Source: [Phialemoniopsis] sp. UDSM-2020
Taxonomy: Eukaryota; Ascomycota; Sordariomycetes; Thyridiales; Thyridiaceae
DNA: 64,000 bases
Direction: 5' to 3'
Assembly (NCBI GenBank): GCA_018873225.1
Contig: JAEILZ010000009.1
Location: forward strand, 2,347,501-2,411,500
Under the pieces are notes generated by a model, which was not told the DNA's origin, made no database searches, and was given only the letters and a program-made list of their open reading frames with translations. This document shows, one piece after another, positions 21,983 through 32,903 of the stretch. Position 1 is the first letter of the stretch. Every line of letters begins with the position of its first letter. The translations under genes were made by a program, and so were the position numbers.

Positions 21983-24938
21983 TATTGTAGATTTTTTCGG
22001 TGGGGGTATCTGAGAAAGATCGAGGTGGGTGATGAATAGTCGAAGAACTTTTCGGATCTATGCAAGATGATAGAGATCTAAAAACCGGTCGAAGCGACTG
22101 TCGATGTTTTGTCTATTGAGAGGGTATCGAAAAACCGTATCGCGACAAAAAAGGACGGCAGGCCTGCAGAACAAAGAGAGGTCGATGGAGGGTCGATCTC
22201 TAAGAGTCTGCTCTATGTGGCTCTGATGGAGAGGGTTTCAACTCAGCTGGAGAGAGACTGAGAAGAAGATGATGATGTTTGTATCCTTGCAAAGAAGGAA
22301 CAAGAAAGAATGGGAAAATGGAGGAGGGAGAGAAGAGATGGAGAGGTGTAGGAGGGAGGAAGACGAGAGTCGAGAGAGAATGGAGCAGGGCGATATTTAA
22401 AAAGAGAGTGCAGGGAGAGTGAGGTACCCAACGTTTTGGCCACTGTGACGGAGGGGAGGCGCCAGTTGGGACGGCTACCTACAACTTTTTTTTTTCTCTC
22501 CTCCATTCACTGCAAGAGCGCATCTCAAAAAACTTTTTAGTGGAGCCCCGAGTCGGTTTTGGAGGGGAACCTGGGCGACCTTGAAAATAACCCCTCGGTT
22601 GATTGGCCCACTTGGCCGCCCAGCGCCTCCCTTTCCGACTCATGGCGCCGAAATTCCCTGCTTATCTCCTTTATCGCAACATCACGCTAGTCCCCTTCGG
22701 GCGCTCCAGGAGGGCGGTGAGCCGGAATTTCATGCAAAAATTTTCAAACAAAGCTGTCCTGAACGTTGCCCCTCGGTTTCCACTGGGCGGGCCTTTGGGC
22801 TCTGGCCGGACAGGGGACCATGCCTTAGCTTCTGCTTCATGGTTGCCGTGGATGCGGAAGAGAGAGGGACTCGAGATTCTGCTTAGCACCTTGGACGCGG
22901 CTGTATTTGTTGCAAAAGTATGAAGCCAAGGTTTGAGAGAGCCAAGTCTTTCACTCGTTCAGCTGTAACTTTGATCAGCCAGTGGGCAAGACGGCTCAGC
23001 CTTCAGGGCGGGATGCGTACCGCATAAAGCTTATCGTCAGAGGTTGAGTTGGGATGCACCAGCTTTCCCTTACCCAGTTCCCGTACTTGAGGTCAATTGG
23101 GTGCAGAGCAAGTGTTGGAAGCATGTCGTCAGATCTTTCACAAAAAGGCTCAAATATAAATCTTCTCCATCATCGCCATATCTTGCGTCCTTCATGCTGG
23201 TCTCTCGAGGACATTTCGCATCTATCGTTACTTATCACGAGTCCGATAACGGGTGCAACTCCCTCGCTTTCTGGGGAACCTAGGCGGTAGCACAGGCTCT
23301 AGCCAGGGGATCTCGGCGGGGTGTAAACGCCCTACGACCCCCTGAAACTGACCCTGCCAGGTTCGCTAATCAACGGGAGCGATAGTTGTGTCGCTAGCAG
23401 AGATAAGCCCGACCCTCCTTGCGTCAGCACGAGGGTGGGTGAGACGGGCAGTGTCAATCTGCGACCCCGTCAGCACCGTTTGCCAGCCAATATCTGTGAT
23501 ACGTACAGAGCACCCTGAGCATCGCCACGTTACAGTCTACAGGTCGAGATTCATTCCTCCCGGGTCACCAATATGATGGATCAGTGCTGCTCATTGCAGG
23601 GCTTCTTCAGCCTATTGAATGACTGCCCTTGCAAACCGCAAATCCGCTGCAAGCGACCATTGTCACGGCGGCGATCCTATGGTCTCGACGTTCCGGACCA
23701 ACAGGAGCGGCCCTAGTCGCCACGGGCGCCCCGATCTCGACCAAGCACCACAGCACATGCCACAGGAAGCCCAGCCCGTAGTTCCCGCTACTGACCCATC
23801 CAGGCACCTCCTTGTGAGCAAAGGGTCCCATCTCGAACCTCCCCGTTAGTGGGGACCCATTGGTTTCCCCAACAATCGGAAATTTCAGAAAAGTTCCATG
23901 TGCCAAATCCGGCAGATGGGACGGGCCATGGTCATGATTCTGCCATTTGCAGGGTTGGCTGCTGACTGCGCAAAGGAGAGACGGCTGGCCAACGAGTTTT
24001 CTGCTATTTTCAGGGCTCATCTCCCTCAAGATTGCCTATCATCTCACATGCTAATGCTGTGCTACTATTCGTATCATCGTGCATTGCAGGAGTGTGGCAG
24101 CCCGTACATTATCTCAGTCAGCCTCCTGGCTTATCGCGCCCCCTACGTACGGTACCCCTGCCTATTGCTATCCCTGTGTCTTCAAGCTCTTCACCGCCTT
24201 CTTGTTGGTCAGGGGAGAAAAAAGAAAACCTGGGGTGAAGGCTTATCCCCCACCACGGTATTCGCGATAAAGGAAATCGTGGGGAGGTCTGTGTAGTGGC
24301 TGGACATGGCTTGTGCAATGTCGCTTGGTGAAAGAACTTTTTTCGTTGCACGACCCACCGAGATCGATCTGGCCACTCGGTGGTGCCGTGCGATACTCTT
24401 GCCGCAGCCAAGGCTTGCAAAAGCTTAACAATCTTGTTCGAGATTTTCCAGCCAGTCATGTGACGACACACTTGTCTGAGACACTGGGCGACTGAAGTTC
24501 GCCTCGCCATGGGCTTCTCGAGTGCTTCTGGAATGCTTCTAGAAGTCCGATTCCGGGTGAATACATAGACTGAGGTCAGATCCTTTACATCAATTTCATC
24601 ATGTAGTTTCATCCCCGTTGATGAGATGCTCTCTACCAAGCAACATCCAGCCCAGCGATAGTAGTTGAAGCGATGGTACTTGGCGTGGTGACACGCCGAT
24701 GGGCGCTACATCTTGGTCTGGACTTTCGATTGACATATGCAATCTCTATTGAGGGTGGACCAGACTGACTACAAGGCGATGCTCGTGCAGAGAGAACCGA
24801 CGTACACCGGAGCATGGTGGAGTCGGGCTCCGAGCCTCTCCACTTCTCCGGCCGGCCCTTCACGGAGCATGATTCTCGAGCAGTTGTTCGCTTGAACGAT
24901 AGTGGTTGAGCTATTCTAATAACATTCCATGAGACAAA
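21983..24938. other. Long non-coding stretch, EF-3 promoter to GPI protein gene
   Basis: Nearly 3 kb without a recognisable gene. The left 500 bases contain the EF-3 5' UTR and promoter. Beyond about 22600 the sequence has only short, patternless open frames. No transposon terminal repeats, tRNA or rRNA were recognised. Confidence 0.55.
22289..22390 (-). promoter_or_regulatory. Pyrimidine-rich tract upstream of EF-3
   Basis: The plus strand here is almost all purine, so the EF-3 sense strand has a CT-rich tract about 300-400 bases before the ATG. CT-rich tracts near transcription starts are common in highly expressed fungal genes; that role here is inferred. Confidence 0.4.
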
Positions 24939-25954
24939 CTACAGCAAGCAGACTCCAAAGAAGACTAGCGCAACGAGCGAAGTCATAAGCTCCATGCCCC
25001 ACGGGATCAGAGAGGGCCCCGAGTTGGTGGTGGACGAAGAAGACGTAGAAGACGTAGTGCCCGGTGACGACGAAGAAGATGTTTGGGAAGATGATGAGCC
25101 GCTAGAAGATCCATTGCTCCCGGATTGCGCTAGGGAAACGAGTATGAGCCTCTATCGTAGCCAATGATTAGGGCGTTAGGGCAACGGTACTTACATTGCG
25201 AGTTACAGTAATTCACGAGCGTCGTATTGCTCTTCAGCTGGTTAAGCTTCGCAGCAGCACTGCTACTAGCCTCCGCATGCGCCTTGCCAGTCTTGTGCGC
25301 CCCGCCAGCATGCGTCGCGTTCGCAGCCCTGTCGACCTCGGTCTCCAGGCGCTCCAGGGTCAGACACCTCTGGTGGTCGCGCCTCGCCGCGCAGAACTGC
25401 GTCAGCGTCGCATTGCCCGACAGCTTCGAGAGCTTAGACGCGTCTGCCGTCGCCTCGGCCTTTACGGCGGAAATCTTGGCCGCGTCGCCGTGGAACTTGT
25501 TGTCTAGCCGTGTGGCGTTCGCGGCAAGGGCCTCGAGGCGCTCGAAGAAGTGCATACGTGCGCATTGCTCGACCATCTCCTCGTGGGCAAAGATCTTGTC
25601 GCACGACGCGACGAGCGTAGTGTTGGCCTTGAGCCCCGCGAGTGTACTTGCGGCCTTCGAGGCCTCGGCCTTGATGGCGGCGGCTTTTGTGGCGTCGCCA
25701 TGTGTCGTGCGGTTCAGGCGCGTGGCGTTGTTGGCTAGATTGATGAGCTTGGTGAGGTCGTGGATCTCTAGGCACTTGAACTCGGTCGACTCGTGGTTCT
25801 TGTTGTTGCCGCTGCCACCGTTGGGGTTTGTTGTCTGGTTGCGGTGGCCGGTCTGAGCGAGTGCGTCGTCGGCGTCGTCTAAGTAGAAGTCGGAGCTGTC
25901 CTGGGCGAGGACGGTCCCGGCCACAGCCAGGGTGAAGAGGGAGAGGAATTTCAT
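24939..25954 (-). CDS. GPI-anchored secreted protein with three Cys-bounded repeats
   Basis: Two exons, 25954-25195 and 25129-24939 (intron GTAAGT...CCCTAG), in phase, 316 residues. A signal peptide (MKFLSLFTLAVAGTVLA) is followed by an acidic/polar linker and three similar blocks, Cys61-Cys118, Cys131-Cys188 and Cys197-Cys250. Each starts with Cys, carries a 'NAT' sequon about 15-17 residues in, a His/Gly/Ala-Lys-rich middle rich in Ala, and ends 'NTTLxxxC' or 'NATLxxxC'. Then comes a Ser/Thr-rich stalk of about 40 residues and a hydrophobic C-terminus (ending 'VALVFFGVCLL') behind a plausible GPI attachment near 'NSG'. It should sit in the plasma membrane or wall. I do not recognise the repeat as a named domain. 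Confidence 0.8.
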
Positions 25955-26932
25955 AGTAGTAAGTTGGTATGTACAAAGAAATAAGTGCCAGTCAGCACCG
26001 AGACTGGGTCTGGTGTCCGGTGTTCACAGGATGGAGGATTGACCCAGGATATATGGCTGAATCTTGCTATTCACTCCGTGTAAGTCCAAGTTGCGGGGAC
26101 GAGACGGCAGGAGATTTCTTGGCATCCCGCGAAAAGCGGTGCCATTAAATACCTGCCATCCGGGGTTTGCGCCGCCCTGTTGCCGCGGCCGCGTCAGCTA
26201 CTCACCCCCTTAGCGCAATAAGGTTGGCTCAGGAAGACGGGATTGCGTAGTCTGGCACCAATGAGAAAGCCTCGCCCCAAGTGGACCCCCCTGGTTGCTT
26301 CTTACTCGACAACCCTGTGGCTCAGATTTGAAGTAGAGTGTCAAAAATAGACAGAATGGGGAAAGGCTTGAACTTGTTAGGCTGTTGGGTGTGGCAACGT
26401 GATCAGGGGTCGTGTCTGGACCCCCGAACTAGACGCCAGTTTCATGGCGGAGGGCTGATGGCTTGGGGCCCGGCGTGCTAGCTCTTGCCAGAAGCAGCCT
26501 AACATGATCGGAAATACAGTGGTAATTGTGTTCACGATGAGGATTGAGTATCCTGACATGGGGTAATGGGCTTAGATTGTTTCCAAAACTTGCCAAGGTG
26601 GAGTCAACGTAGGTTGCAGTACTGCCGTCGGTAGACGTCTAAGTCTCCAGATTGCACCAAGTTTTGCGCATCAGTAATTGCAGGGAAAGTCTAGTGTGTC
26701 TGATCATCAGCTATCAGCGTTGGCCCGTGGCGCAGTCGTTGCGTCCATGGAAGACGCGCGGCAACCTGTGTAACACTCAGTGCTAGGCTTCACCTCTGAT
26801 CTGAATCATGGCATTACAGTGACGATGACTCGACGTCATTATTGATCAAGGCATAGGATCGACATACTTGTACGTGTTCTTGAATCATGGCTTCGTTTGT
26901 CTATCGCAGACATGTCTAGGGGACAGGACTGT
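25955..26932. other. Intergenic
   Basis: About 980 bases holding the promoter of the GPI protein (left side; TATATCC on its sense strand near 26040) and the 3' flank of the kinase-like gene. Nothing else recognised. Confidence 0.55.
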
Positions 26933-27661
26933 CTAAAGTTCCGGCCGAGGATCCGTTGTTTGGGTCTGCAAGCTCTGGGCAAGCTGCCGAACTCGCTCCT
27001 CCGCTCCTGGCTCTGTCCATGCAATTTTGTCCGCTGCCCAAAGGATCATGCTTCCAAGTGCGTGAGCATCGTTGACATAGTCGGGTGCAACTTCTCCGAA
27101 ATCGATGGTGGAACCAAGTTGCTCTGCGAGTGGGACGAGCGCCTCCCTGGATCTAATCTCCCGTTCAATAACGTCCAAGTCCTCGACAAACTCGATCCGC
27201 TTGAAGACACAATCTTTTCCGTGCCAGACGCAGCGGTCGCTCGAACGGTTCAGGTATTGCTTCTGCTGTAGCTGGTCGAACGTCGTGGTAGGGGTGATGT
27301 CTGCTGGTCCACGACCGTAGTGGATGTTTCCCTCGATTCTTCGTGCCACACGGGCGTAGGGCTTCTTGTCAAACGTTGTCAGTATTCCATCGCGCGTCGT
27401 GTTGATGACGTTGAAGTCAGGCAAACTTCCATGCTGAGAATTGTAGTCCGAAATGTGCTTGGTGATCAATTCCTCCATCCAGTCTTCGTCCTTGACGACA
27501 GTATCCACGTTGAGTTGATACCATTTGCGATTCGCAACATCGTACGCCCTTGCGGAGCAGGAAACTTCCGGAAATACGGAGATATTATAGATGATGACCT
27601 CAGGTTCGTGCCAGAGCCGATCTACCTCGGCCTCGGGAGGCAACCATTTTGTTTCGTTCAT
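26933..27661 (-). CDS. Kinase-like protein lacking the catalytic loop (pseudokinase or internal deletion)
   Basis: Single open frame; from the ATG at 27661 ('MNETKWLPPEAEV') it gives 242 residues. The frame extends upstream only to a GTG. The N-terminal part is a fungal-specific region ('PYARVARRIEG', 'CVWHGKDC'). Kinase N-lobe pieces follow: 'CVFKRIEF', with the would-be ATP-binding Lys ~154, and an alpha-C-like 'EREIRSRE'. The sequence then passes directly to 'IDFGEVAP' (DFG-like, ~187) and 'NDAHALGSMILW' (helix-F-like). The hinge, HRD catalytic loop and intervening strands, normally about 80-100 residues, are absent and no intron signals interrupt the join. It is therefore unlikely to phosphorylate. 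It could bind a partner, or be a recently deleted gene. Family assignment is from pattern memory. Confidence 0.6.
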   Translation of the reverse strand: MNETKWLPPEAEVDRLWHEPEVIIYNISVFPEVSCSARAYDVANRKWYQLNVDTVVKDEDWMEELITKHISDYNSQHGSLPDFNVINTTRDGILTTFDKKPYARVARRIEGNIHYGRGPADITPTTTFDQLQQKQYLNRSSDRCVWHGKDCVFKRIEFVEDLDVIEREIRSREALVPLAEQLGSTIDFGEVAPDYVNDAHALGSMILWAADKIAWTEPGAEERVRQLAQSLQTQTTDPRPEL

Positions 27662-28413
27662 GTTCTCCGAATAGTGATGAATCAAGATCAGGCACTGTTG
27701 ATTGTAGCTAGAGGAATGCGAGAAAGGTCTAGACTTTGAGTCAGCTAAGAGGTTTAGAGGGCGCGTGCATTCCTTTTCTGTGCAAATGCTAGTATGTTTG
27801 CACAACACCGACGTACCGTCCGCAGCTCAAAAAAAGATTGGCACAGAAGATATGATATGCTGATGGCGAAGATTGAAATAGTAGAACAGTTGATGATAGT
27901 GCATCTCTGACCATCATATTGACTTAGGTAATTGTATTGCTTTAAAGGCTTGATGGCAAAGGCTGAAGGTCCTGTGTCGTTTGCTGGGTGTTTCTGGTCT
28001 GTCCTTAAACCATGATAATCGCATGAAATTTAGCGTTAAGAAGAGAGACAGCAACTCTAGACACAGTCTTATTCACGCAGCAGAACGAACGCAAGACCTG
28101 AATTGTGTCTTCACAACGGTGGGGTCATTAGTAAATATAAAGATTGATTTTCCCTTCACCTTGATCATCACTCTGTGGTCATCTTCAACGTCACTTCACA
28201 TAATTGAATCAGATTGACTTAAACTCCAATCACTTTGCCCTAAGTCGTCTAGCTACTTCAAGCCCAAGCAAGAACACTCCACTATTTGTATCAACCTCCG
28301 ATCATTCCTTTGGCTACCCCCAACCAGTCCTCGAGACAACCCCAAACAAACCCTTTGAACAACCAACAACAACTCCTTTGAGCAACCATCGATCGATCAT
28401 TTCAACGATTGTC
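27662..28413. other. Intergenic between divergent genes
   Basis: About 750 bases, AT-richer than its surroundings, between the kinase-like gene and the small Cys/His gene; must carry both promoters. The frame in front of 28414 has no ATG and reads through Pro/Thr/Ser-rich sequence that is probably 5' UTR. Confidence 0.55.
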
Positions 28414-28734
28414 ATGGAGAAGGCAGAGGATTATCTTGTCGAGGAACAGGAGTTCCGTGAGACTATGATGTCTCACATGCACGCGGAGCCCCCTCCCGGC
28501 AACCCCAATGGCCGAGCCTGTACCTGCGGTCAGTGGAGCTTTTACTGCGACACCGGCACCTACTGCGGCCACGTCTATCAGCAACACAAGGACTTCAAAT
28601 GCGGCTGGACCAGGGTCAAAGATGGCTCCAAAATAGCGTTTTGCAAGGGCACAGCCTCCCGCCAGATGATCTCCCATGCCAGAGTGCTAGCCTACTGCAA
28701 TCACTGCAATCATCATAGCCAGGCCGCCCAGTAG
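28414..28734 (+). CDS. Small Cys/His-rich protein (possible distant member of the MC cluster family)
   Basis: Single exon, 106 residues, first ATG of the frame. No signal peptide or membrane helix. Cys and His are patterned: 'CTCGQW', 'YCDTGTYCGHVYQQHKDFKCGW', 'FCKGT', and a terminal 'YCNHCNHH'. The order CGH ... C ... C ... CxxC resembles the four small proteins at 59.3-63.2 kb, although this one does not begin with Met-Cys. A zinc-binding role is likely but inferred; function unknown. Expression and start are unproven, but the Cys/His pattern makes chance coding unlikely. Confidence 0.6.
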   Translation: MEKAEDYLVEEQEFRETMMSHMHAEPPPGNPNGRACTCGQWSFYCDTGTYCGHVYQQHKDFKCGWTRVKDGSKIAFCKGTASRQMISHARVLAYCNHCNHHSQAAQ

Positions 28735-29003
28735 AGCCACATCAGCCACGGCTTTTACCATGACGCACCCTTATGGAAAGGAAGGTAAGTTGATTGTGAC
28801 CGTCACACCTCAGCCTGTTCAGCTGCTGACTAGCTACGTTGTACTGTTAGTCGATAAGTTGTCTGGATGCACGGAAGGCTTAGCGACGCAGGTCGGAGCA
28901 TTGAAGTACAGTAACAACGAAGGTTGGCCAGTGGGAGACAAGAATGGCTATGGGTTCTTGGTTGGCAAGAGCACTAGGCAGTGGGATAACCAGAACAGCT
29001 CAA

Positions 29004-29966
29004 TCACCTAAGCCCTCGAAAGGCATCCAACTCCTCCGCTGATTTTGCAAGTGTCTTGGCGGTCCACTCCCACAGATCCATTTGTTTCGCCTTGTCATAG
29101 CTCTCCTCGCTAGACTTGATCTGCTTCCTCGCCTCGTAATAGACACCGTTTGTTGATGTGTCCTCCACCGCCACCCAGGAGAGTATCGCACCCGCCTCGG
29201 GGGCCAGACGAATGTTGGGAGACACGAGCTTTCGAAGGAGGCCGATCGTTCTCGGGAGGACGTGATTTCCGAGGAATTGTTGGAATGTTGGGTAGTCTCG
29301 ACCGAGGCCTGTGCCAGGCATGAAACCCGGGTCAAAGGCAACTACCGTCCACTTCTTGTTTGTTCGTCGCTTTATCTGCTCGGACAGGTAGTAGGTCCAC
29401 ATGATATTGCAAAGCTTGCTCGTGGTATATCGGCCGCGGTTGTCGGCGTTGTGTTTGGTCGGAGGGGGGTGTGCCAGCTCTTCGGCCGAGGTATACTTGG
29501 CGTCGGGCATGCCGGTCTTCTGAGCGGGATCATGGCCTCCGCTGGAGGTGATGACGATGCGAGCCTCGTCAGCTAGGTGCGATGTCAGAAGATGAAAGAG
29601 GAGGGCGTGGCCGAGATGGTTGACACCGAATGTGGCCTCGATGCCGTCGCGGTTGAGTCGCAACTCCTTGTTGAAGAACTGGATGCCGGCATTTAAGAGA
29701 AGTATTGATATGGGTGGGAGGCCTTGTTGCTTGAATCTCTGTACGAAGAAGCGGATATTGTCCTGATCGCCAAGGTCGAGCTGGAGGAAATGGACATTAT
29801 TGTTGCCCGAGGCTTTTCGGGTCGAAGTCACGGCATTGTCTGGGTCAGCCCGTGCAGCAATAATGATGTTGGAGGTATTGAATCTGCGGGCTAAGTCAGT
29901 GGCAGCGTGAAGCCCTAGCGAGCCTGTTCCGCCAGTGACTACGATCGTCTGTTTTGTGTTTGCCAT
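29004..29966 (-). CDS. Short-chain dehydrogenase/reductase (retinol dehydrogenase-like)
   Basis: Single exon, 320 residues from an ATG. Classical SDR features: cofactor loop TGGTGSLG (11-18), 'LLLNAGIQ' (~90-97), Ser ~141 in 'ITSSGGH', and catalytic YTTSK (Tyr180, Lys184). It should be an NAD(P)-dependent oxidoreductase; Arg/Asp positions after the second strand ('AARADPD') suggest NADP, but this is weak. The C-terminal part ('YYEARKQIKSSEESYD') matches the retinol-dehydrogenase/WWOX-like fungal group. No pathway neighbours, so the substrate is open. Confidence 0.88.
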   Translation of the reverse strand: MANTKQTIVVTGGTGSLGLHAATDLARRFNTSNIIIAARADPDNAVTSTRKASGNNNVHFLQLDLGDQDNIRFFVQRFKQQGLPPISILLLNAGIQFFNKELRLNRDGIEATFGVNHLGHALLFHLLTSHLADEARIVITSSGGHDPAQKTGMPDAKYTSAEELAHPPPTKHNADNRGRYTTSKLCNIMWTYYLSEQIKRRTNKKWTVVAFDPGFMPGTGLGRDYPTFQQFLGNHVLPRTIGLLRKLVSPNIRLAPEAGAILSWVAVEDTSTNGVYYEARKQIKSSEESYDKAKQMDLWEWTAKTLAKSAEELDAFRGLR

Positions 29967-30996
29967 GCTTCACTTTGGGTGATTATGAACAATCCGGCAG
30001 GCTTCACAGCACATTTTTAAACAAGTGACTATCTTTTATCAATTTATACAATGAACAGCAGCGATTCTTTCCCATAGTACTAACTTTCGTTCAACTCTGA
30101 AGCTTGCAACATCACACGTCGACATGGCTACGATTCATAAGCAGTCGGCATTCTTTTTAGCCCGGAACGGAGCCTCACGCCAGAAAGTTCCGCCGTGGGG
30201 CCGCCCCGGCACATTCCTTCCTTACTTAATAACCTGCAAGAGCTCCTGCCGTCCTTGAGTCTGATACAAAGGGCTACGAATTGCCAATCACTCTAGGACT
30301 TGCTGATAAATCATAGTTTAGCTGGTCAACCAGCGATATCTCGCACAATCCCGGGGGCCCGTCCATCTGTTCGACGGTTCTTCTAATCTCGACTAGACTG
30401 TTTTGAAGTTACATCATAGTCTATGCAAGCTCTGCAAACTCCGTACCGACTCAAGAGCCTATTGCATAAACTTCGATGAGTCGAAAGAGGCTCGTCTTGC
30501 TACGCGTCGGGCCGCATGGATAAGAAGCAGGTTTCAGCTCATGCTCCGGCTCCGTCTCCGTCTCCGCTCGCTATCCGTGTTTGCCTTGGAAACTGTCTTG
30601 ACTAAAGTTCCTTCAGTTTGCACGAGCAGTAGTGCATGTCATAGTCATTTTAGTCAATTTTCGATCATTTGAAGCATCGTATTTCGTGATGTGTTAGTCG
30701 CACTGTATGCACTGTGGAGTTGCTGACAGCTTTATCTCTAGATCGAGGCTTGATACTTAGTTCTGGTTAGTGTCTGCCAGCCATCGTTCCTTGGCTGAAG
30801 GCGGTGAGATCCTCTGTCAGCTTCCTAGATTTTACGATTGAGGACTCATTCATGGTCACCCCCTCAGTCAGGATTCCACGACTCTCTCCTCTCTTTCGCC
30901 CGGTCTGCTTGTCCTGAAAAATCATATTGAAAACAATTTTGCAGCGTCTAGTCGGAGCGCCATTGCTGAGTACATACCTTTCACGAGCAATCCAAG
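29967..30996. other. Intergenic between divergent genes
   Basis: About 1 kb carrying the promoters of the SDR (left) and the metallo-beta-lactamase-like gene (right). Open frames here lack family pattern. Confidence 0.55.
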
Positions 30997-32043
30997 ATGG
31001 CGACACACCATGCTGAGCCGCAATCGCTTGATCAGCTAGAGAGCGTCCTGGGAGATCCCAACACGCCCTTGCGGCCCATCATTACGAACTTGAATGGCGA
31101 CAACGCATGGCTTCTCTCTTGTCCCCGCCCAGCGGCTGAGGCGGACGCCACTGGAAGAGCCTTCTACCATATCGTCTTGGACCCGTGGCTGACCAAGGAC
31201 GGTGGTGCGTTGGTATACTCTTGGATTCTGCACTTCAAGCGGAGCACTGAGCCGGGCACGTCGAATGCCTCTGCCCTTAGCGCTCTTGCCGACCGGATCG
31301 AAGGCTTCGCTGCGAAACGAGGGCCCAACGGCGGCGCTCGCCATGATCACCGTGAAAACAACTCAGTCGATGCCATCTTCATAAGCTCCGACCCCGGCGA
31401 TCACTGCAACCAGGAAACCCTCCTTGGGTTCCCAAAGAGTGTGCCTGTGTTTGCCAGGTCGGGGGCGGCACAAAAGATGGCGGCTTGGAAACACTTCGAC
31501 ACTCTCGTTACGACAAAGAGCTTTGATCCGGCGAAGGAATCGTGGACGAGCGCGCATCCAGGCGCTGCTTTGCCAGCATGGCTCAGCGTCATCGGTCTTG
31601 ACGGCCACACTCCGGCACATTTCGGCCTGGCCATCGTCGTTTCATGCCAGGAAGAGGTCGCGCCGCTCCACGAGCTGATCGTGTTCGCGCCGCACGGGGT
31701 CCTGCCGACGCAGAGCCAGCTGCAGTATTTCAGCACGGACAAGGTGTCTCCGCCAGTCAAGACTCTTGCCCTGCTGCACTCGATGAAGGAGTCATGGATG
31801 CTCGGACAAAAGATCAGCCTCGGCGCCAGCAACGCGCTTGCGATCGCCCGGCAGTCCCATGCTTCGTATTATGTCAAGACGGCCGACTTGGTGCTCGATC
31901 TCTCCGGGATGCTGAGCTACGCGCAGAGCGAGCAGTATCCGACGTTCAAGACGGCTCTGGAGGCTGAGCCGGGGAAGGAAGGGGAGCATGTTCCGGCTTT
32001 CTTTGAGGTGGACGATGGGAAGTGCTTGGTTCTCGCGGCGTGA
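30997..32043 (+). CDS. Metallo-beta-lactamase-fold-like protein with degenerate metal motif
   Basis: Single exon, 348 residues, ATG start. The middle reads 'DAIFISSDPGDHCNQETL...VPVFA', which has the layout of the metallo-beta-lactamase fold signature (strand, HxHxDH, then 'xTL...vPVfa'). Only the final DH is kept: the two first His are replaced ('SSDPGDH'). 'WKHFDTLVTTKSFDP' also matches fungal proteins of this type. No signal peptide. If the fold is right, metal binding is probably altered, and the protein may be a catalytically modified or inactive member. Call rests on pattern memory. Confidence 0.6.
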   Translation: MATHHAEPQSLDQLESVLGDPNTPLRPIITNLNGDNAWLLSCPRPAAEADATGRAFYHIVLDPWLTKDGGALVYSWILHFKRSTEPGTSNASALSALADRIEGFAAKRGPNGGARHDHRENNSVDAIFISSDPGDHCNQETLLGFPKSVPVFARSGAAQKMAAWKHFDTLVTTKSFDPAKESWTSAHPGAALPAWLSVIGLDGHTPAHFGLAIVVSCQEEVAPLHELIVFAPHGVLPTQSQLQYFSTDKVSPPVKTLALLHSMKESWMLGQKISLGASNALAIARQSHASYYVKTADLVLDLSGMLSYAQSEQYPTFKTALEAEPGKEGEHVPAFFEVDDGKCLVLAA

Positions 32044-32903
32044 CGACGGTTTCTTACAGTGCGATGATACTAGCTATGAATTTGGGATGCAAGGCAACAT
32101 TGATGAATATCGGGGTCGATCAAGCCTACGTACTGTAAATAATGATTGATTGGTTACCTAAAGCACTCGAGCCTGACTGCGCACTAGCTTAACGCAGTTC
32201 AAGCAGGATGTACATGCAGTCCGACAATGGGGAGACTGATCTTCTGGTTCAATCTGGCCCATTGTCCCTGTCATTCAAACGTCTCCCTGAACCGGGTCGG
32301 CAGTTGAGCCTCCCGGGTCCGGTGCCGAGGCATCGGGGATGCAGGGTGAGGCTGGTGATGGTTGCTTGTCTGAAAACGCCGCGTGGTTCTCCGGAGATGC
32401 CAAAAATAGCCAAGGCCTCCCTCAGCTCACACAGCCACCGCCACGCTAGAATGGGCCATCTGGAGTGGCTCACGTCGTACGCGTGTCCGGCAATTGATCG
32501 CCCTAGAGCCCTCTTTAGCGGGTTTAGCGGGTCGGTGTGGAGGTGGTTGGTGCGGTTACGCAAACATTCCCGCTGATGTTCAGGGGACCAGCCCACCTTT
32601 TTCCTTGCTTCCCTTTGTTCTGCCCTGCATGAGCATTCGTAATGCGTCTCCTCACCACCTGATTCTGCTTTTTTCTGCTTTGCGGTTTCATGATACCCTC
32701 TTCTTGACTTTATCTTCTTCTCTTCTCTCGAATCCTTCCTGCCGATCATTCGCTTTCGACGAAGAGCACACGACTCCACGATCTTGGATTTGACGATCTA
32801 CGATACCAAGGGATACCGATAACGACCCCTCCTCCTAACTAAACCACCACACCCAACGACCACCGCATCGCGCACGCGCACAGGACCTACACACTCCGAC
32901 ACC
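32044..32903. other. Intergenic, with promoter of the M50B-like gene
   Basis: About 860 bases between two plus-strand genes. The last 250 bases are pyrimidine-rich (many TTC/CTT runs), as expected for a 5' region. No other feature recognised. Confidence 0.55.

Noticed and set aside
24118..24639. 173-codon minus-strand frame
   Set aside because: No recognisable motif, odd composition, no supporting splice or start context.
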